Part shown: in pieces, positions 26,278 through 35,699 of the stretch
How the letters are laid out: every line of letters starts with the position of its first letter
Position numbering within the stretch: position 1 is the first letter of the stretch
Position numbers and translations under genes: made by a program
NCBI GenBank assembly: GCA_963669435.1
Contig: OY770025.1
Coordinates: 1,612,001-1,676,000 of the forward strand
Direction: 5' to 3'
From: CALJFL01 sp963669435
GTDB taxonomy: Bacteria; Pseudomonadota; Gammaproteobacteria; Pseudomonadales; Halieaceae
DNA: 64,000 nucleotides
The notes under the pieces: model-generated
The model's input: only the letters and a program-made list of their open reading frames with translations
What the model was told of the DNA's origin: nothing
Database searches by the model: none

Positions 26278-27062
26278 CAGATTGCCTCCGGCGCGGGAAC
26301 GGGCATATTCAACAACTCAATCGTGGCCTGCTTCTTCGCAATGCGGATGCCTTTGCGAATAGCGGCGTCGTACTGACCGGCGGGCAGCTCAACCCAGGAA
26401 CCGGTGCTCTTGTCCCAGGCACCGGACAGCGCGCCGTCGGTAGTCTGGTAAACCAGGGCGACACGACCGACGCGCAGGAAGTCAACTTCGCGCTGGCTGC
26501 CACCGAGATCAATGCTGCCACGGTAGGTATCGATACCCCGACCGTATTGCAGCTCAATGTTGTAGGCCTCAAGCACTCCGCGGAATTTCTCGGCCACACT
26601 CACATCAGCGCGATCCAGGTTGTCGCGCAGGAAGCTGACCCGCTGCATGCGCTCCTCCTTGGTGAAGGGCACGTCGAGCTCAACGAACTTCTCCAGGCCG
26701 TCGATCATGCGAATCACCAGCGGTGTCATCTGGCGCTGGATCACAGTCACCTGGGAAATCGATTCGTCGATCTCCTGAACCCGTTTTTTCTGGTTCTCGA
26801 TCTGACGCTCCAGACGGGCGTTGTAGACCTTGAGGCCGTCAACCTGCTTCATGACTGTTTTGTAGTCGCTGAGCAGTTCGCCGGTCTCGTCTGCCAGGCG
26901 ATCAATCTTTGCCTGAGACTGGCGAGCCGCCTCATTTTTCTTGTTTCCAACCTCGAGGATGGAGTCCAGGGTACTGGCTTGCACCGCTGCCACAGAACCC
27001 GCAAGGGCACCCGTAGTAACAAGCGCAGCGATCAATACATTTTTCAATCGATGCATAGTCAT
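26277..27062 (-). CDS. DUF3450 periplasmic protein
   Basis: A 261-residue secreted protein with a signal peptide (cleavage near VQAS) and a long coiled coil (about residues 30-110), followed by a globular part. It matches DUF3450, whose genes head TonB2/TtpC clusters. The frame is open to 27086; the ATG at 27062 has AGGAAG ten bases upstream and is preferred, with ATG 27056 also possible. It is the first gene of the seven-gene operon and probably binds the coiled coil of the long ExbB-like protein. Confidence 0.87.
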   Translation of the reverse strand: MTMHRLKNVLIAALVTTGALAGSVAAVQASTLDSILEVGNKKNEAARQSQAKIDRLADETGELLSDYKTVMKQVDGLKVYNARLERQIENQKKRVQEIDESISQVTVIQRQMTPLVIRMIDGLEKFVELDVPFTKEERMQRVSFLRDNLDRADVSVAEKFRGVLEAYNIELQYGRGIDTYRGSIDLGGSQREVDFLRVGRVALVYQTTDGALSGAWDKSTGSWVELPAGQYDAAIRKGIRIAKKQATIELLNMPVPAPEAI

Positions 27063-27125
27063 GGGAGTAACGCTTCCTATTTCCAACAGAGTAGTTCTGA
27101 GCTGATTAGAGACTCGGTACTTATG

Positions 27126-27154
27126 TTTATAGTTTATAAGTCTGAGTCGGTAAA
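27126..27154 (-). promoter_or_regulatory. candidate promoter of the TonB operon
   Basis: Read on the minus strand, TTTACC (27154-27149), a 17-base spacer and TATAAA (27131-27126) form a plausible sigma-70 promoter. Transcription would start about 57 bases upstream of the DUF3450 start. I see no Fur-box-like sequence here. Confidence 0.45.
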
Positions 27155-27294
27155 CCGAGGGGAGCGATTTAAACGCAGAAATTTTTTTTTTTCAATTCCG
27201 GCCCAGTGCGACCGCGGTGAACGGGATCGAATGTGTAGTTTGGTGACAGCCACCAAGCGTAACACTAACGAAAGTAACACTCTTTCGGACGTCG

Positions 27295-27804
27295 CTAGGG
27301 CGTGCGCTCGTAAATCACGAAACTGTAGGCCGGCGTCTGCGGTGGCGATCCCGGGTGACGCTCACGAGAAACCTCCCGCCAGGCGCTGACATCAAGCGGT
27401 GGCAGGAATGCATCTCCGTGCACCTCGGCGTGCACCTCAGTCATGTAAATGCGCGCCGCCCGCGCCAGCGCCGCCGCATAAATCTGGGCCCCACCGATCA
27501 CCATCAACTCGGTCGCCCCGTCAATCAGGGCGATGTCCTCGGCCAGCGCTACAGCCTCATCCAGCGATGACACCACACGCACTCCGTCCGCGCGATATTC
27601 CGGGTTGGCGGAGATCACAATGTTGGTTCGACCTGGCAGCGGTCTACCGATGGACTCGAACGTCTTGCGCCCCATAAGTATGGGTTTGCCCATGGTGGTG
27701 CGCTTGAAGTACTGCAGGTCCGCGGGAATATCCCAGGGCAATGCGTTGTTACGGCCGATAACCCCGTTCTCCGCCGCCGCGACGATCAGAGCAATATCAA
27801 TCAT
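27295..27804 (-). CDS. folA: dihydrofolate reductase
   Basis: A 169-residue cytoplasmic enzyme that reduces dihydrofolate with NADPH. The catalytic acid is Asp29 in LPWDIPADLQYFK; the NADPH-binding GRKTFESIGRPLPGR and the VIGGAQIY motif are intact. It is 32 bases downstream of thyA on the same strand, which fits its role of recycling the dihydrofolate that ThyA makes. Confidence 0.96.
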   Translation of the reverse strand: MIDIALIVAAAENGVIGRNNALPWDIPADLQYFKRTTMGKPILMGRKTFESIGRPLPGRTNIVISANPEYRADGVRVVSSLDEAVALAEDIALIDGATELMVIGGAQIYAAALARAARIYMTEVHAEVHGDAFLPPLDVSAWREVSRERHPGSPPQTPAYSFVIYERTP

Positions 27805-27836
27805 CGCGACAAGCTCGACTCAGCATTGAGCATTAT

Positions 27837-28670
27837 CTAGACCGCCACGGGAGCGGCGATATGATCGTAAGGCTGATAATCCTCGAGCACAAAATCTTCG
27901 AACCGGTAGTCATAAATGCTCTCGGGTTTGCGATTAATACTCAGCGTGGGGAGGGGCCGAGGATTGCGCGACAGCTGTTCGCGCACCTGTTCGAAATGGT
28001 TGCTGTAGATGTGGGAATCCCCGGTGGTGATAATGATCTCCCCGGGGACCAGCTCGCATTGCTGGGCCAACATCATGGTCAAAACCGCGAGGCTTGCTGT
28101 GTTGTAGGGCAAGCCGAGAAAGGTATCGCTGGAACGTATGTACAGCTGAGCGGACAGGCGCCCATGTGCAACATAAAACTGGTACAACAGGTGGCAAGGT
28201 GGCAACGCCATGCGCCCTGCCCTGACGTTATCGGTCGGGCTGATACTCTCGTCAGGCAGGTATTCAACATTCCAGCCGTGAAACAAAATCCGTCGACTGT
28301 CGGGGTTATTCCGCAGGCAATTCACCACGTAATCTATCTGGTTGATAGTGCCGCCGTCGCGCGTTGGCCACGCTGTCCACTGGGCGCCGTACAGTGGACC
28401 CAGGTCACCCTCCTCCGTCGCCCACTCATCCCAGATACTGACGCCATTTTGTTTGAGCCAGGCGGTGTTGGTCCCGCCGCTAAGAAACCAGATGAGCTCG
28501 TTGATGATGCTTTTGAGGTGTAACTTCTTGGTAGTCAGCAACGGAAATCCATCGGCGAGATCGTGGCGGTACTGACGGCCAAACACCGACAGGGTACCCG
28601 TGCCCGTCCGGTCCTCCTTGGCGACGCCGTTATCAAGAATGTCCTGCAGCAGGTCGAGATATTGCTTCAT
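27837..28670 (-). CDS. thyA: thymidylate synthase
   Basis: A 277-residue enzyme that methylates dUMP to dTMP using methylene-tetrahydrofolate. The catalytic nucleophile is Cys159 in ALPPCHLLYQF; the phosphate-binding arginine is in EDRTGTGT and the RSSDTFLGLPYN segment binds dUMP. Full length. It lies 10 bases after lgt and before folA, the usual order lgt-thyA-folA on one transcript. Confidence 0.97.
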   Translation of the reverse strand: MKQYLDLLQDILDNGVAKEDRTGTGTLSVFGRQYRHDLADGFPLLTTKKLHLKSIINELIWFLSGGTNTAWLKQNGVSIWDEWATEEGDLGPLYGAQWTAWPTRDGGTINQIDYVVNCLRNNPDSRRILFHGWNVEYLPDESISPTDNVRAGRMALPPCHLLYQFYVAHGRLSAQLYIRSSDTFLGLPYNTASLAVLTMMLAQQCELVPGEIIITTGDSHIYSNHFEQVREQLSRNPRPLPTLSINRKPESIYDYRFEDFVLEDYQPYDHIAAPVAV

Positions 28671-28680
28671 CTATATTGTC

Positions 28681-29478
28681 CTAAACAGTGCGCGGCGCCA
28701 CACGCCGATACGCAAACACCATAACAGCCAGCCCGATAAGTATCATCGGCACGCTCAGCAGTTGGCCACGGGTAACCCAACCCAGCGCCTGGAAGCCCAG
28801 GTGGGCATCCGGTTCGCGGAAAAACTCGGCGAAAAAGCGCAGGCAACCGTAGCCGAAGGCAAACAGGCCCGCGGCGGCCCAGGTGGGCCTTGGCCTGGCC
28901 GTAAACCAGAGCAGCACGAAAAATAACAGCATGCCCTCCAGCGCGAACTGATAGAGCTGGGAGGGGTGTCGTGCGAGCTGCAAGGGGTCATTGGGGAAGA
29001 CCATGGCCCAAGGCACATCGCCGGGACGCCCCCAGAGTTCCTGGCCAATGAAATTCCCCAAACGTCCCAGGGCAAGCCCTACCGGCGCCAGTGGAGCGAT
29101 AAAATCCAGCAAGTCGCCAATGGGGAGCCGGTGCCGCCGGGCGAAGATCAGCATGGCTATCACCACCCCGAGGAAGCCGCCGTGGAACGACATACCACCC
29201 TGCCAAATGCGTATCAGCCAGCTGGGGTCCTGGGTTAAGCGGTCACCACCGTAAAGGAATGCGTAGCCGAGCCGGCCACCCACAATGATGCCCAGTGCGG
29301 CGTAAAAAATCAGGTCATCGACTTGCTGCCGTTTTAACACCGACCCCGGTCGGTCCGCCTGGCGCACACCCAGCCACCACGCAAAGGCCAGGCCGGCGAG
29401 GTAGGTCAGGCCATACCAATGCACTTTCACCGGTCCGATGGCAAGCGCAACCGGGTCAATTTCGGGGTAAGGCAGCAT
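28681..29478 (-). CDS. lgt: prolipoprotein diacylglyceryl transferase
   Basis: A 265-residue inner-membrane enzyme that attaches diacylglycerol from phosphatidylglycerol to the lipobox cysteine of prolipoproteins. Seven helices are visible; the essential histidine lies in GGMSFHGG and the signature GRLGNFIGQELWGR near residue 137 carries the essential Arg and Asn. The second Asn seen at the +3 position in many homologues is Gly here. It is the first gene of the lgt-thyA-folA unit and would process the lipoproteins found elsewhere in the window. Confidence 0.96.
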   Translation of the reverse strand: MLPYPEIDPVALAIGPVKVHWYGLTYLAGLAFAWWLGVRQADRPGSVLKRQQVDDLIFYAALGIIVGGRLGYAFLYGGDRLTQDPSWLIRIWQGGMSFHGGFLGVVIAMLIFARRHRLPIGDLLDFIAPLAPVGLALGRLGNFIGQELWGRPGDVPWAMVFPNDPLQLARHPSQLYQFALEGMLLFFVLLWFTARPRPTWAAAGLFAFGYGCLRFFAEFFREPDAHLGFQALGWVTRGQLLSVPMILIGLAVMVFAYRRVAPRTV

Positions 29479-29619
29479 AGTGTGTGATCAGTTCCGAGGG
29501 TAGCTAAGGCCAGCGCGTGGGAGGCGTACAAAAAAGCTATTATCATGCAGCCTGCAGCGTTTCACAATTAAGACCTGTTCACACTCACTGAATCGTCCCT
29601 TTGGCGAGAGAAACCTTCC

Positions 29620-30396
29620 ATGTGCCTGATTATCTTCGCTTACCAGTGCCAAGCCAAACTGCCGCTGGTGCTCGCCGCCAATCGCGACGAATTCTTCGCG
29701 CGCGCCACCGCCCCCGCCCATTTTTGGGACGATGCACCGCAGGTGCTCGCCGGCAGGGATCTGGAACAGGGCGGCACCTGGATGGGCATCAACCGCCAGG
29801 GTCGCTTCGCCGCGATCACCAATTTCCGCGATCCCGACAAAAGTCACCCGGCGCCGCGGTCCAGGGGGGAACTCACCCGCGCGTTCCTGACCCAGGACAT
29901 CGATGCAGAAGCTTACTTGCTGGCGCTGGCCGAACAACGGCATGCATACGGTGGATTCAACCTGTTGATCGGTGATGCTGAGCAACTCTGGTTTCTCAGC
30001 AACAGCGGTATGGCAGCCAACGATGCACCGCGACGGCTGGAACCGGGATTATACGGCCTGAGTAACGCGGCACTGGACAGCCCGTGGCCAAAGGTAGTCC
30101 TGGGTAAGGAGCGCATGCAACAGCGCCTGCAACATGCGCCCGATCACGACACCCTGGCCGAGGTGGTCGCCGACCGCGAGCCCGCTGCCAGCGCCGAGCT
30201 GCAGTCACTGAACCTCGACGGCGAAATGGACCAACTGCTTTCGGCCCAATTTATCGTTGCCGGTAGCTACGGTACCCGCTGCACCACCACCTTGTGGTTT
30301 ACCGACCGGGGTGAGGCCCACTTCCGGGAACGCAGCTTTGACGACCAGTCCCGGGTTACGGGAACCGTCGAAGAGCAATTGGATGTAAGCGCTTAA
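29620..30396 (+). CDS. NRDE/TANGO2-family protein
   Basis: A 258-residue protein that begins MCLIIF with a cysteine directly after the methionine and has the family-naming NRDE motif at residues 21-24, followed by the conserved GGTWMGIN and FAAITNFRDP segments. These fit an N-terminal-nucleophile-like fold; TANGO2 relatives have been linked to haem handling, but the bacterial role is not settled. Its last four bases overlap the end of the convergent ptsP gene. Confidence 0.88.
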   Translation: MCLIIFAYQCQAKLPLVLAANRDEFFARATAPAHFWDDAPQVLAGRDLEQGGTWMGINRQGRFAAITNFRDPDKSHPAPRSRGELTRAFLTQDIDAEAYLLALAEQRHAYGGFNLLIGDAEQLWFLSNSGMAANDAPRRLEPGLYGLSNAALDSPWPKVVLGKERMQQRLQHAPDHDTLAEVVADREPAASAELQSLNLDGEMDQLLSAQFIVAGSYGTRCTTTLWFTDRGEAHFRERSFDDQSRVTGTVEEQLDVSA

Positions 30397-32663
30397 ACCA
30401 CCGGGTTGTGAACAAACTGATCCATGCCATGCTCGTTAAGGGCCCGCTCCATGCGCTGCTGAATCGCCAGGGAATTGTCCATCGCCATCACCTCGTCGAG
30501 CAGGTCACAGGCTTCCGCGTGGGTCACCGACCGCAGGGCTTTCTTCACCCGCGGCAAGCTGGTGGCGTTCATCGACAAAATGTCATAGCCCATGGCCATC
30601 AATAGCATGGAGGCGATGGGGTCTCCGGCGAGCTCTCCACAAATACCGACCCGCTTACCCTCTGCCTTGCCAGCCTGCGCCACGGTAAGCAGTGCCTGTA
30701 ATACGGCCGGGTGATAGGCGTGGTATAGATCTGCTACCCGAGCGTTGTTGCGGTCGACAGCAAGCAGGTACTGGGTCAGGTCATTGCTGCCGACCGACAG
30801 GAAGTCCACACGCCGGGCCAGCGCCCGCGCCTGATACACCGCCGCCGGCACTTCCACCATCACGCCGATAAAGGGCAGCGGCGCGTCAGTGCCCTCCTGG
30901 AGGATCTCCCGATGGCTGCGCTGGATCAGCTCGACGGCTTCATCGACCTCGTCAATGTTACTGATCATCGGCAACATGATGCGCAGGTTGCCGAGACCGG
31001 CATTGGCCTTGAGCATGGCCCTGATCTGGCTGAGGAATATCTCCGGGTGATCGAGCGTAACCCGAATACCCCGCCAACCCAGGAAGGGGTTATCTTCATC
31101 AATCGGGAAATATGGTAAAGCCTTGTCGCCCCCCACATCCAGTGTGCGCATGGTGACCGGGCGGGGTGAAAACGCCTCGAGCTGCTCGCGATAAATCTGC
31201 CGCTGCTCTTCCTCACTGGGGAAGCGTTCGCGCAGCAGGAAAGGAATTTCCGTACGATACAGACCAACCCCCTCGGCACCTTGCTCCAGGGAACGGGTGA
31301 CATCTGCCATCAAACCGGTATTCACCCAAAGCGGTAGGCGGAATCCATCGAGCGTGACACAGGGTTCATCGCGCAGGGTCTCCAGGTCGCGGGTCAGCGC
31401 AATATCCTGGTCGACCAGGTCCTGGAATCGCTCCCGGATTTCCGGCAGCGGGTTGAGATGCACGGTCCCATGGTAACCGTCGACCACCAGTTCCACTTCC
31501 TGGAGCCGGGTATACGGCAAGTCCACCGCGCCCATGACCGTGGGAACGCCCATGGCACGCGCCAGAATAGCCACGTGTGAATTCCCCGAACCCTGCACCG
31601 AGATCAGCCCCGCCAACTTTTCGCGCGGAATCTCACCCAGCGCGGATGCCGTCAACTCCTCACTGACCAGGATAGTGTTGTCAGGGTAAACCCGTTCCTG
31701 CTTTTCATCCGCCTGCAGGTAAGCCAGCACCCTGGTACCCAGGTCTTTGACGTCCACCGCCCGCTCCTGCAGGTAACTGTGCTCCATACGTTCGAAATGG
31801 CGGATATGCTCAATCATTACCTTGCTGAGCGCACCCTGGGCCCAGTGCCCTGACTTGATCAGTTTGGCAACCTCGCCACCGATCGCGGAGTCATCCAGGA
31901 TACCCAGGTAAACATCGAACAGCGCGTGGTCCTCGCTGCTCAACTCATCGCGCAGGTTCTCGGAAACGGCCTCGATATCACGGCGCACCTTATCGAGGGC
32001 CTGCTTGAAAGACCGCAACTCGGCACGGCGATTACGGACCATCTTTTTCGGCACGGCGTAGAGGTCCGCCACCGGAGAAACCACCACGGCGTGGCCGATA
32101 GCAATGCCCGGAGCGCCGGCGACGCCGGTAACCTTGGCAGAGGCCGCAGCCTTACCCCCGGCCAGGTCATCTGCCACCGAGCCGGTGACCCTGGCGTGGG
32201 CAATAACACCAGCCAATTGCGCCGACATGGTGACCAGAAAGGCCTCTTCACTTTCATCGAATCTGCGACGATCGGATTGCTGCACGACCAACACGCCAAG
32301 TACATCGCGCTGGTGAATGATCGGGACCCCGAGAAAGGCGTGGAATGTGTCTTCACCGATGTTGGGCAGGTACTGGTAACTGGGATGACTTTCGGCGTCT
32401 TCGAGGTTAACGGGCTCTTCGCGCTCGGCCACCAGGCCGACCAGGCCCTCACCGGGTGCGAGACTGGCCACGCCGACCTGGTCCGGATTCAGTCCCTGGG
32501 TGGCACGAAACACAAAGCGATGGCTGGCAATATCGTGCATATAGACACTGCACACCTCGGTGCCCATGGCCGCCGCGACGCGGGCAACGATAATCGACAG
32601 AGCCTCATCCAACCCTTCGGCTGCGTTTACTTCCTGGACGATGAGACGCAGTGTCTCGAGCAT
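30393..32663 (-). CDS. ptsP: nitrogen PTS enzyme I (PtsP)
   Basis: A 756-residue phosphotransferase that passes phosphate from PEP to NPr in the regulatory nitrogen PTS. A GAF domain fills residues 15-155; the enzyme I N-terminal domain follows, with the phosphorylated histidine near position 363 in GSGNSHVAILARAMG; the PEP-binding barrel carries RTEIPFLLRERFP and the late CGELAGDP motif. The GAF domain marks it as EI-Ntr and not sugar enzyme I. It lies 5 bases after rppH, the usual pair. Confidence 0.96.
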   Translation of the reverse strand: MLETLRLIVQEVNAAEGLDEALSIIVARVAAAMGTEVCSVYMHDIASHRFVFRATQGLNPDQVGVASLAPGEGLVGLVAEREEPVNLEDAESHPSYQYLPNIGEDTFHAFLGVPIIHQRDVLGVLVVQQSDRRRFDESEEAFLVTMSAQLAGVIAHARVTGSVADDLAGGKAAASAKVTGVAGAPGIAIGHAVVVSPVADLYAVPKKMVRNRRAELRSFKQALDKVRRDIEAVSENLRDELSSEDHALFDVYLGILDDSAIGGEVAKLIKSGHWAQGALSKVMIEHIRHFERMEHSYLQERAVDVKDLGTRVLAYLQADEKQERVYPDNTILVSEELTASALGEIPREKLAGLISVQGSGNSHVAILARAMGVPTVMGAVDLPYTRLQEVELVVDGYHGTVHLNPLPEIRERFQDLVDQDIALTRDLETLRDEPCVTLDGFRLPLWVNTGLMADVTRSLEQGAEGVGLYRTEIPFLLRERFPSEEEQRQIYREQLEAFSPRPVTMRTLDVGGDKALPYFPIDEDNPFLGWRGIRVTLDHPEIFLSQIRAMLKANAGLGNLRIMLPMISNIDEVDEAVELIQRSHREILQEGTDAPLPFIGVMVEVPAAVYQARALARRVDFLSVGSNDLTQYLLAVDRNNARVADLYHAYHPAVLQALLTVAQAGKAEGKRVGICGELAGDPIASMLLMAMGYDILSMNATSLPRVKKALRSVTHAEACDLLDEVMAMDNSLAIQQRMERALNEHGMDQFVHNPVV

Positions 32664-32668
32664 GATGA

Positions 32669-33169
32669 CTAGCCCCCTGACTGCCCCAACGTGTGACGAC
32701 CCAGCGGCCGCGCCAGTTCTTTCATGGCCCGGCGATAAACCTCACGCTTGAACGACACCACCTGGTTAAGTGGGTACCAGTAGCTCACCCAGCGCCAGTG
32801 ATCAAATTCGGGTTTGGCATTACGGTCAAGACAGACCTCGTTGTCCTCGGCCAGCAACCGTAGCAGGAACCACTTCTGCTTCTGGCCAATGCAAACCGGG
32901 TCCTGGTCTTTGCGCACAAACCGCTTGGGCAGGCGATAACGCAGCCAGCCGCGGGTCGACCCCAGCACCTCCACCGCATCGCGTTGCAAGCCCACCTCTT
33001 CTTCAAGCTCCCGGTAAAGAGCCTGTTCTGGAGATTCTCCCTTGTGAATACCACCTTGGGGAAACTGCCAGGCATCGCGGCCACCTACACGGCGGGCCCA
33101 CAGCAACTGGCCATGGTCGTTTGCAATTATTATTCCGACATTGGGCCTGAAGCCCTGCGAGTCAATCAC
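32669..33169 (-). CDS. rppH: RNA pyrophosphohydrolase
   Basis: A 166-residue Nudix hydrolase that removes pyrophosphate from mRNA 5' ends and so starts decay. The Nudix box is complete at residues 39-61 (GGIHKGES through RELEEEVGL). The open frame extends to 33283, but homologues begin MIDxxGFRPNVG, which points to the GTG at 33169. It is followed closely by ptsP, a conserved pairing. Confidence 0.95.
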   Translation of the reverse strand: MIDSQGFRPNVGIIIANDHGQLLWARRVGGRDAWQFPQGGIHKGESPEQALYRELEEEVGLQRDAVEVLGSTRGWLRYRLPKRFVRKDQDPVCIGQKQKWFLLRLLAEDNEVCLDRNAKPEFDHWRWVSYWYPLNQVVSFKREVYRRAMKELARPLGRHTLGQSGG

Positions 33170-33286
33170 TCTCAACCGCCGCGTCCTGTTAGGACCGGCT
33201 ATTGTTCCACACTTTAACGGGCCAGAGAAATTTACTCCCTGCGGGTCCCACGCTATGCTTGCCGGCGGCTTAATCCGGTACATAAC

Positions 33287-33943
33287 ATGACGCTTGCCAT
33301 TTTCGACCTGGACAACACCCTGATCGGCGGTGACAGCGACAATTTGTTCGGCCAGTTTCTATGCGATCAAGGTCTGGTTGACGCCGAGAGTTTTGGCCGC
33401 CGCAATGACCAGTTCTACGCGGACTACCAGGCAGGCAACCTCGATATAGACGCCTACCTGCGCTTCGCCTTGTCGCCGCTGGTCGGCAAGCCCCGCGAAC
33501 TGATCGATAGCTGGCACCGCCAGTTCATGGAGCAGGTCATCGAGCCGATCATATTGCCCAAGGCGCTGGCGCTCATCGCGCGTCACCGCGAATCGGGCGA
33601 TCAGTTGCTGATCATCACCGCAACCAATGAATTTATCACCCGGCCCATAGCCGATCGCCTGGGGATTGAGGAGTTGATCGCCTGCCGTGGAGAGGTTGTC
33701 GATGGCCGATACACCGGCGAACCGCTGGGAGTACCCTCGTTCCACCGGGGCAAAGTCACCCGCCTGCAAACCTGGCTAAGCGACAATGACCAATCGATCG
33801 ATGGCGCCTGGTTTTACAGCGATTCGCACAATGACTTACCACTCCTGGATCTGGTCACCCACCCCGTTGCCGTCGACCCCGATGCGACACTGCGTCAGCA
33901 CGCGGAGCAAGCCGGCTGGGCGGTGATTTCCCTCAGGGATTGA
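33287..33943 (+). CDS. HAD-superfamily hydrolase, subfamily IB (SerB-like)
   Basis: A 218-residue phosphatase with the HAD nucleophile motif FDLDNTLIGGDSD (Asp7 and Asp9), a helical cap, motif II in LIITATN and motif III/IV in YSDSHNDLPLL. This subgroup (HAD-IB, near PSPase) often sits beside rppH-ptsP in pseudomonads and relatives. Its substrate is not known; histidinol-phosphate and other small phosphates are possible. The end overlaps the convergent rlmI gene by 11 bases. Confidence 0.9.
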   Translation: MTLAIFDLDNTLIGGDSDNLFGQFLCDQGLVDAESFGRRNDQFYADYQAGNLDIDAYLRFALSPLVGKPRELIDSWHRQFMEQVIEPIILPKALALIARHRESGDQLLIITATNEFITRPIADRLGIEELIACRGEVVDGRYTGEPLGVPSFHRGKVTRLQTWLSDNDQSIDGAWFYSDSHNDLPLLDLVTHPVAVDPDATLRQHAEQAGWAVISLRD

Positions 33944-35132
33944 GGCGGCGGCAAAAAACCGCCTTAAGGTACTCTGTTTCCGGAATGGCAGGATGAATCG
34001 GGTGGTCTGCTCCCTGGGCACCTTGCTCGACGATGCGCAGCTGGCAGTTGCTGCGCCGCGCGGCACCGGCGAGCGCCGTATTGAGGTCGGGCCGTGACAG
34101 GTGCATGGAACACGAACCGGACACCAACAAGCCACCGGGCTTCAGCAGCCGCAAGCCCAATTCATTGATCCGCCGATAGGCATTGATACCCTTCTTTATA
34201 TCCTTGCGCCGCTGGATAAAGGCGGGGGGATCGAGAATAACGACATCGAAAGCGCGACGCTCCTGCGACAGCTGCGACATCACTTCCACCGCCTGGCCTT
34301 GCAGGGTCTGCACACGATCACCCACCCCATTCAAACTGGCGTTGCCCTCAACCCCGGCCAAAGCCGCAGCAGAGCTATCGACACAGGTGACTTGCGCGGC
34401 ACCGAACGCCGCTGCCTGCACACCCCAACCACCGATATAGCTGTAGACATCCAGTACTGACCCATCATCCACGTAGTCGCGCAGTCGGCCACGGGAGACC
34501 CGGTGATCGTAGAACCAACCGGTTTTCTGCCCGCGGCGCACCGGTGCCAGGAAGCGCACCCCGTTTTCTTCCAGGGCGACCTCGTCGGGAACCTCTCCCA
34601 CCGCGGTTTCTACCCGCTCATCCAGGCCTTGCTCACGACGGCTGCGGCTATCGGCGCGCAACAGAATACCCCGGGGATTCAGTACAGCCGTCAGGGCATC
34701 GAGGATCGCCGCTTCATAGCGCTCAATGCCGCTATTGTTCAGCTGCACCACCAGGTAGTCGCCATAACGATCGACAACCAGGCCGGGCAACCTATCGCTG
34801 TCCCCGTACACCAGGCGGTAATAAGGCAGCTTGAAACTCGCCTCGCGCAGGCTGAGTGCACGCGTGACACCCAGCGCGAAGAACGATTGATCCAGTGCCG
34901 TGCGCTCGGCGGGGGTGCACAGCCGCGCACAGATCAGGTTGTTGGGTTCTACGTAAGCGGTGCCCATAAGGTCACCGTTGGCGGAAAGCACCGCCACGGG
35001 ATCACCGGGGGAGAAACCGGAAAGCGGGGTGCGATCGGTATCGACCTCGTTGGAATAAATCCACAGGTGCCCAGCGCGAAGGCGACGGTCAGCGCCTTTG
35101 CGCAGGCATAAATCCCCCAGAGCGAAGCTCAT
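33933..35132 (-). CDS. rlmI: 23S rRNA (cytosine-1962-C5) methyltransferase
   Basis: A 399-residue class I SAM methyltransferase. An N-terminal PUA-like domain (about residues 5-80) precedes a RlmI central domain and a Rossmann methyltransferase with VLDVYSYIGGWGVQAAAFGA and the ILDPPAF motif. The conserved cysteine expected of m5C enzymes is in GSCSMHL. Length and domain order match RlmI of E. coli, which modifies C1962 of 23S rRNA. Confidence 0.92.
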   Translation of the reverse strand: MSFALGDLCLRKGADRRLRAGHLWIYSNEVDTDRTPLSGFSPGDPVAVLSANGDLMGTAYVEPNNLICARLCTPAERTALDQSFFALGVTRALSLREASFKLPYYRLVYGDSDRLPGLVVDRYGDYLVVQLNNSGIERYEAAILDALTAVLNPRGILLRADSRSRREQGLDERVETAVGEVPDEVALEENGVRFLAPVRRGQKTGWFYDHRVSRGRLRDYVDDGSVLDVYSYIGGWGVQAAAFGAAQVTCVDSSAAALAGVEGNASLNGVGDRVQTLQGQAVEVMSQLSQERRAFDVVILDPPAFIQRRKDIKKGINAYRRINELGLRLLKPGGLLVSGSCSMHLSRPDLNTALAGAARRSNCQLRIVEQGAQGADHPIHPAIPETEYLKAVFCRRLNP

Positions 35133-35168
35133 CGGAACGAGGCATTAGCGCCTGATTGACTGCAGGCG

Positions 35169-35561
35169 TCAGTCTTCCTCAGCGCACTGCGCCTGGTACT
35201 CATCGGCGCTCAACAGCTTGTCGAGTTCGGCGACATCGTCCGGTTGCAGGCGATAAAACCAGCCGTCATTGTAAGGGTCGGCATTGACCGTTTCCGGCTC
35301 GTCCTCCAACACTTCGTTGACGGCTATCACGTCGCCACCAATCGGCGCGTAGATATCAGAGGCGGCTTTTACTGACTCGACCACGCCGGCTTCGTCACCC
35401 GCGGCGAGCTTGTCTCCCACGCCGGGCACTTCAACGAAAACTACATCGCCCAAAGCTTCCTGGGCGTGATCGGTGATACCGACAGTGACACTACCGTCTT
35501 CTTCCAGCCGGGCCCACTCGTGGCTACTTGCATACTTCAATTCAGCGGGGGTATGGCTCAT
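35169..35561 (-). CDS. gcvH: glycine cleavage system H protein
   Basis: A 130-residue lipoyl carrier of the glycine cleavage system. The lipoylated residue is Lys65 in GVVESVKAASDIYAP, in a typical H-protein fold with the SSHEWARLEEDG start. No gcvT or gcvP gene is in the window, so it is separate from its partners here. I looked for a glycine riboswitch in the 154-base gap upstream and saw none. Confidence 0.95.
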   Translation of the reverse strand: MSHTPAELKYASSHEWARLEEDGSVTVGITDHAQEALGDVVFVEVPGVGDKLAAGDEAGVVESVKAASDIYAPIGGDVIAVNEVLEDEPETVNADPYNDGWFYRLQPDDVAELDKLLSADEYQAQCAEED

Positions 35562-35699
35562 GCCCGGTTCCTCTCAAATCATGGTTGCTGCGGTACAGGG
35601 CGCGCGGCGCACTGCAGCGGGTCATTCTAACGGCCAACAATGGAAACACAATCCCACCAGGCGCCTAATCGCACAACGGCACCAAAGCTTCCGGTGATA

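Noticed and set aside
27180..27191. T run as a terminator for the folA transcript
   Set aside because: On the minus strand this is an A run, and no stable hairpin precedes it in the right orientation.
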